Assembly: GCA_021464415.1 (NCBI GenBank)
Contig: JAKCWG010000344.1
Span: forward strand, 1-64,000
Origin: Lonicera japonica
Taxonomy: Eukaryota > Streptophyta > Magnoliopsida > Dipsacales > Caprifoliaceae
Direction of reading: 5' to 3'
Length of the DNA stretch: 64,000 bases
The notes beneath the pieces are model-generated. The model was not told the DNA's origin. It did no database searches and was given only the letters and a program-made list of their open reading frames with translations. Within the stretch, counting starts at the first letter, position 1, and each line of letters starts with the position of its first letter. Of this stretch, positions 59,941-64,000 are shown in pieces. Position numbers and translations under genes: made by a program.

Positions 59941-60360
59941 ATTATGTTTCTCCTTCAGTACAACTCCATTGATCTCCGAGTTCTGTTGTATTTTTCCAAA
60001 AGCTAGACTTATCTCTTGGCGGTTTAGAAAACCTTCTCCCTAATTCATACAAAACTGGTGAGTGGCCGGTTTTGGGTTGTTGCTGGCAGGTGCCGTAGCC
60101 GTGAAGCCGTGAGCAAGGGTGCGTTAGGCGATAAAGGCGTAGGCAGGAAACGAACGACCGATCCTTCAAAGGTGGATGAATAGCGAGAATAAACGCAGAA
60201 GCGATAGAACAGACTTTAGACGGAAAAAGAAGGCAAGAAAAGCGATCGGAAGGTGTGGACCAGACATCTTATTCAGGTATATTATTGTTTTAATTATTTG
60301 CGAGTACTTATTGCTAGCTAAATATTTTTAAGACATAGAAAATCAGCACATAATTAATTT
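59941..60360 (+). other. Pararetroviral leader region
   Basis: Non-coding sequence after the poly(A) signal, with unusually high G+C around 60060-60170 and several short self-complementary stretches (GGCAGGTGCCG, CCGTGAAGCCGTGA). A structured leader with short ORFs is expected here. No conserved long hairpin can be shown by eye. Confidence 0.55.
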
Positions 60361-61187
60361 ATGAGCAATATAGACAGAGATTACGAAAATTTCGTAAAAT
60401 CAGACAGATATTAGAAGTACCCAGCCTATATTAAGGTGGGGTCTAATTAATCCAGAAGAACAAAGACTAGTGCGTAAGGCACATTTCAGATCCGGAGGAA
60501 CTTTTCCTTATATACACCACGTTTGCAAGTGGGTGTCTATGAAATAAGGAAACTCCAGACTTAGAAAACGCTACAGATAATTATATCAAGCGTTAGTACA
60601 AGATATAGACGAAGAGGAAGTAAATAATCCTCGAAGAGACCTTCCTCAAGGAAGAGGACAACGCCCAAAGTGGACGTTTGTGGAGGAATCCACGATCTTA
60701 GACGAGTACTGCAAGAAACTTTAGAAAAGTAAAATTTGTGCAGAGAAGAAGACTTGCAGAGACTGCAGAAATTCTACGTGAAAACGGAGGAATTAGACGT
60801 TTTAGATTTATAGAGACAGCTAGTACGTAAAATTTACGTGCTTATAGACTGTTATTATCCGAATTACGGAGACGCAGAATTAGACTCGTATATAGAAAAC
60901 AATATCTTAACCCCATAAGAGATATTGTATACGATATTAATTGGAATATTCCAAATTATAGGCTAGAAGCCTTAGACTTAATAGACTTCCCGTGGAGACC
61001 ACTGACAGCCTCACAGCTTCATCAGTGTCCATACGGGTTGAGTTGGAGTGAAATTCTTAGACTCCTACTCCACCAAGATCTCCAAGTGAACCAGATAGTG
61101 ATTCACCATCAGAAGACCCGTCCGATAATTTTTACTACAGACAGAAATTCACCCGGTTTAGACGAAACAGACTGGTGGTCGGATTAG
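60361..61187 (+). pseudogene. Interrupted, arginine-rich frame past the pararetroviral leader, unidentified
   Basis: After the leader the DNA again has the AGA-rich style of the other viral frames. An ATG at 60361 starts a short, quickly broken frame. From 60702 the third frame stays open for 42 codons to a TAA at 60828-60830, then for 118 more codons to a TAG at 61185-61187. It is rich in Arg (R-R-R-R run near 60870) and ends with acidic and Trp residues (D-E-T-D-W-W-S-D). I recognise no domain, and there is no ATG near its start. It may be a lost viral gene, part of a second rearranged copy, or chance; AGA-richness and length make chance less likely. Confidence 0.5.
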
Positions 61188-61258
61188 ATTCCTTATCTTA
61201 AAACAATAAGGTTAGAATAGATTAATCTAAGATAGTTCAGGGTAAGAACTTGTAAATT

Positions 61259-61311
61259 ACAAGTGGTCCCTCATATAAGACAAGTGGTCCAACAAGTGGT
61301 CCACGTGGTCC
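61259..61311 (+). repeat. ACAAGTGGTCC short repeats at the right border
   Basis: ACAAGTGGTCC occurs at 61259-61269, 61280-61290 and 61292-61302, followed by the related ACGTGGTCC at 61303-61311. They lie where the viral style ends. They could be part of the viral genome or host DNA; copy number and spacing are irregular. Confidence 0.85.
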
Positions 61312-63367
61312 CAAGTCAAAACTACCCTATTTGACTAAATAAGATCAAAAGAACCCCATTTACCAAATTAAGTTTAGAAAATACCCTATTCATACAAAAA
61401 ACTCTAACTATTAAGTCAGTTCTTTTCTCTTTTTTAACACAGCAAGCCCAAGGTCAAATACTTCAACTCACTTTAATCAGTGTTTAAAAACAATTTCAAA
61501 GAATTTGGAAAATACAAAAACAAACTTGCAAAGCTTAAAAGTTAACATTCTAATCTTCTTGTTCCCCCCAAAAAAAAAAAGCCTAATCTTACAATTTTCC
61601 GTAACAAACAATTAAAATTATCATACAATTCAAGTTAGAAGAGTTTTTTTTTTTACTTTTTAACTTTTGTCTTAATTTTTGTAAGAGAATTGATTTACAA
61701 ATTTGAAGAACTTATATTGAATCTAAATCTATTGAAATGTTTCTATTTTATAAGAGTTTAGACACTCGCTTCTTTCTTCTCTTTATTGATGCTCTCTTGA
61801 ATACAACACATGCATCCATATATATATATATACAAGACAAAAGTAAAAAAGTAAAAAAAAAAAATCTTCTATAATTAATGAAGGAAGCTAGACTTCCCTT
61901 TCCGCTCATGATACAATCAATACATTTACTATTTACATTTGTCTAATTCATAATTGTGGACTAGTAAACATTTTAATCTTCAACCCATTATGTAACTTGA
62001 ATTTATAAAACAAGAATTAATAATAACTAGTAAAAAGATGTATCTAGACATAAGACGAGAATATTATCATGTTGTCAACAAAGCGTCTTTAAAAATTAAG
62101 CTTTTTAGAGCATCTCTAATAAAATAATTAAGATTGAATCATTAAAATAACTTTTGATTATCTATTTAATAAGTTGTCAAAGTTAATAATATAGGCATTT
62201 GCAATGGCTATTTTTTCTTAATAATTAAATTTGTGAGATTTATTATATTAATTGGCCATACATTAATCAATTTGAATTTTATTTCAAAAAAAGAGAAAAA
62301 TGTGATTTAAATTTAAAAAGATTCTCTTTTACATAATAAAATTAGTGGGTCCCTTATTTTAGTTATCGAATAAGATTGTCAACTTTGATTATAAAAAATA
62401 TAAATTTAATTATTGGTTAAAAAATTACTAACGTTTAATTATATTATTAAAATAATATTTTTAATTAATATTATTAAAATTAATTATAATTATTATTTTA
62501 ATAATACTACTAAAAATACTCCAACGGCTCAGTCAGAGAAAGAAAAAGTAAAGAAAAATCAAGTCAATCTTAATTAGGATAAATCCCACCAACAAAAATT
62601 TCCTTATGATACGTTGACCATGATATCCTTCTTTTTTCTACTTTACAAAGTGGAATAAATTTGCCAGATGTAATCTCTGGTAGGGTGAGTGCATTGAAGA
62701 AAATTAAATTGTTGTTAGTTTTTATTTTTTAGAAACAAAATTGTCGTACAGGAATCACTTCCAACTTTGCCACCTACGCATGCTTACTCTTTTATCATTC
62801 TATTTATTTTTTTGGTGGTGCGTCCGTCTGTAGTTTCATTTAACTACTCCCCTTCACAAACTAATAGCTTTTCTTTAACTTTTTTGTTATTTTAAATTAA
62901 ACAAGGAGAAGTAAAATGGATGAGAATAATCGAACCTTAATATTAATGTGATAACATCACAACCAAATCATCTAATTAAATGTTGGATCTTCCTAAATTA
63001 ATAATAATAGCTCAAGTTAAAGTTTTTAACTCAAGTGACATTAATTTTCACTTTATCACTTAGAAGATTACATATTTCATTTAATTTCTTTATATTTAAA
63101 CGCTTGATAAAAGTGATAAGTGATTTCAAAGAGCATAAAAAGGGGGTAGAATAATGCTTATAAATAACTCTTATATTCCAATAAAAGATAAAATTTATTA
63201 AGCATCATGGGAAGGGAGAAGATGAGAGAAATGGAATCATAAATTTTGAGCGGAGATATTAGTATCCCGATTATCTCTTGAAAACACTCTAACTTTTTAT
63301 TTGGTTCTTGACAAACAGAGTAATGTGTATGTTACTCGATTGTAAAAGATCAAATATGAATTTAAAA
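61312..63367. other. AT-rich intergenic DNA, no gene seen
   Basis: Low-complexity AT-rich sequence, with a short TA run near 61818-61830 and poly-A runs. No supported gene. Confidence 0.5.
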
Positions 63368-63485
63368 ATGTTTTACTCGGTTGTCAAGAACTGAGTATAT
63401 AAACTTATACTTGGCTAACAAGAACAATGTTTTACTCGGTTGTCAAGAACTGAGTATATAAACTTATATTCGGATAACAAGAATC
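63368..63485. repeat. Two tandem 59-base copies, plus a degenerate third
   Basis: 63368-63426 and 63427-63485 are near identical (ATGTTTTACTCGGTTGTCAA start, then GAACTGAGTATATAAACTTA). An imperfect copy of the start lies just before, near 63330. Not coding. Confidence 0.9.
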
Positions 63486-64000
63486 GAGTAACAAATACTT
63501 TAGTCTGTTGCAAATGACCAAATGAAAATAAAAATGTTAGCGAGTGTTTTTGGAATGCCAATACCTTTATCCTAAAATTTTATCCTAACTAAGAAAAGTT
63601 AGAAAAAAATATTTATTAATGTCAAATGAGATAAAGTGTTGAATCAGGATGTCGAAGGATATGATTGTAGATTTTTATATATTTTACGATTGTTTTTAAT
63701 GTTGAATGAAATAAAATAAGGATAAATAATTTTAACTTGATATCTTATTTAACAAAATACATATATTTATCACTTTCAAAATGTAATTATTTAATTTAGT
63801 ATTTGTGGAATTATTATATCCTATTTGATTTTTTTATCCGACCCTGGGTGGCTAAAAGAAGATTATGTGGTCACAGTCACATAGCACCCTGAAGCTAGTG
63901 TGCAACCAGGCGTGCAGGTCACCCCTCGATCAGTTGTGTCAATGTTACTACTTCCTTCTTTTTCACCTACATACCATTCTCTCTCTCTCTCTCTCTCTCA
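63486..64000. other. AT-rich end of window, closing in a TC repeat
   Basis: A short GC-richer patch at about 63840-63940 is followed by a TC run from about 63980 to the window end. A promoter or a 5' leader of a gene beyond the window is possible but not shown. Confidence 0.4.

Larger units (their letters stand above)
51188..61250 (+). mobile_element. Endogenous pararetrovirus (Caulimoviridae), one degraded genome
   Basis: In order: primer-binding site, two coiled-coil ORFs, a movement-protein-like region, a coat-protein region with CCHC knuckle, a second Cys cluster, aspartic protease, reverse transcriptase and RNase H. An additional ORF follows, then a TATA promoter with poly(A) signal, a leader and a further frame. 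A coat protein and movement-protein-like region, with no integrase and no LTRs, distinguish it from gypsy elements. The reading style is distinctive: very many AGA and GAC triplets. Most frames are broken by small indels, so this is an old insertion. Both borders are approximate. ORF order is closest to badnavirus/tungrovirus-type genomes; I cannot name the genus from this. At about 10 kb, if it is one genome, it is large for the family. Confidence 0.93.

Noticed and set aside
51188..61250. Interpretation as a gypsy LTR retrotransposon
   Set aside because: No LTRs and no integrase; movement-protein-like region, coat-type knuckle with acidic tail, and promoter with downstream poly(A) signal fit a pararetrovirus.

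Overview
This is a stretch of AT-rich plant nuclear DNA. It has GT-AG introns, long AT-rich intergenic space, and many plant transposable elements: Ty1/copia, Tourist- and Stowaway-like MITEs, a Mutator-like element and an endogenous pararetrovirus. The AINTEGUMENTA-type gene, the class XII bHLH gene and the codon style point to a flowering plant, most likely a eudicot. I cannot name the species.

Layout. 1-4974: a decayed Ty1/copia element on the minus strand, with its 5' LTR at 4058-4974 and its left end outside the window. 6370-9287: a seven-exon gene for a plastid-type thioredoxin-like protein (AhpC/TSA, AAED1/PRXL2 type). About 10593-12190: a stack of nested insertions, in which a SINE-like sequence is split by an element with CTATGAAG ends, itself split by a Tourist-like element holding a near-perfect hairpin. 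12344-16377: a two-exon gene for a protein with two RRM domains and one apparent single-base frameshift. About 18222-18900: a 16-copy minisatellite whose core is a perfect palindrome. 24001-24808: a GC-richer block that looks like a solo LTR. 26878-27720: an intact intronless short-chain dehydrogenase/reductase gene. 31229-35079: an AINTEGUMENTA-type AP2 gene of nine exons, including a 9-base microexon, with a one-base discrepancy at the exon 1/2 junction and a MITE in its last intron. 37825-39227: a non-autonomous Mutator-like element with long terminal inverted repeats and a perfect 9-base target duplication. 44521-45674: a five-exon bHLH transcription factor gene.

About 51188-61250 is an endogenous pararetrovirus (Caulimoviridae) on the plus strand. 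It has a tRNA-Met primer-binding site, two coiled-coil ORFs, and movement protein, coat protein, zinc knuckle, aspartic protease, reverse transcriptase and RNase H regions. It also has an extra ORF after RNase H, a TATA promoter with a poly(A) signal just downstream, and an unexplained arginine-rich frame beyond that. Most of its frames are broken, so this copy reads as a fossil. Its gene order resembles the badnavirus/tungrovirus group, and the extra 3' ORF is most like the tungrovirus layout. This is the part of the window most likely to hold something undescribed.

The host genes (redox protein, RNA-binding protein, reductase, two developmental transcription factors) have no obvious shared pathway. 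They look like independent loci separated by repeats, as is normal in plant genomes.
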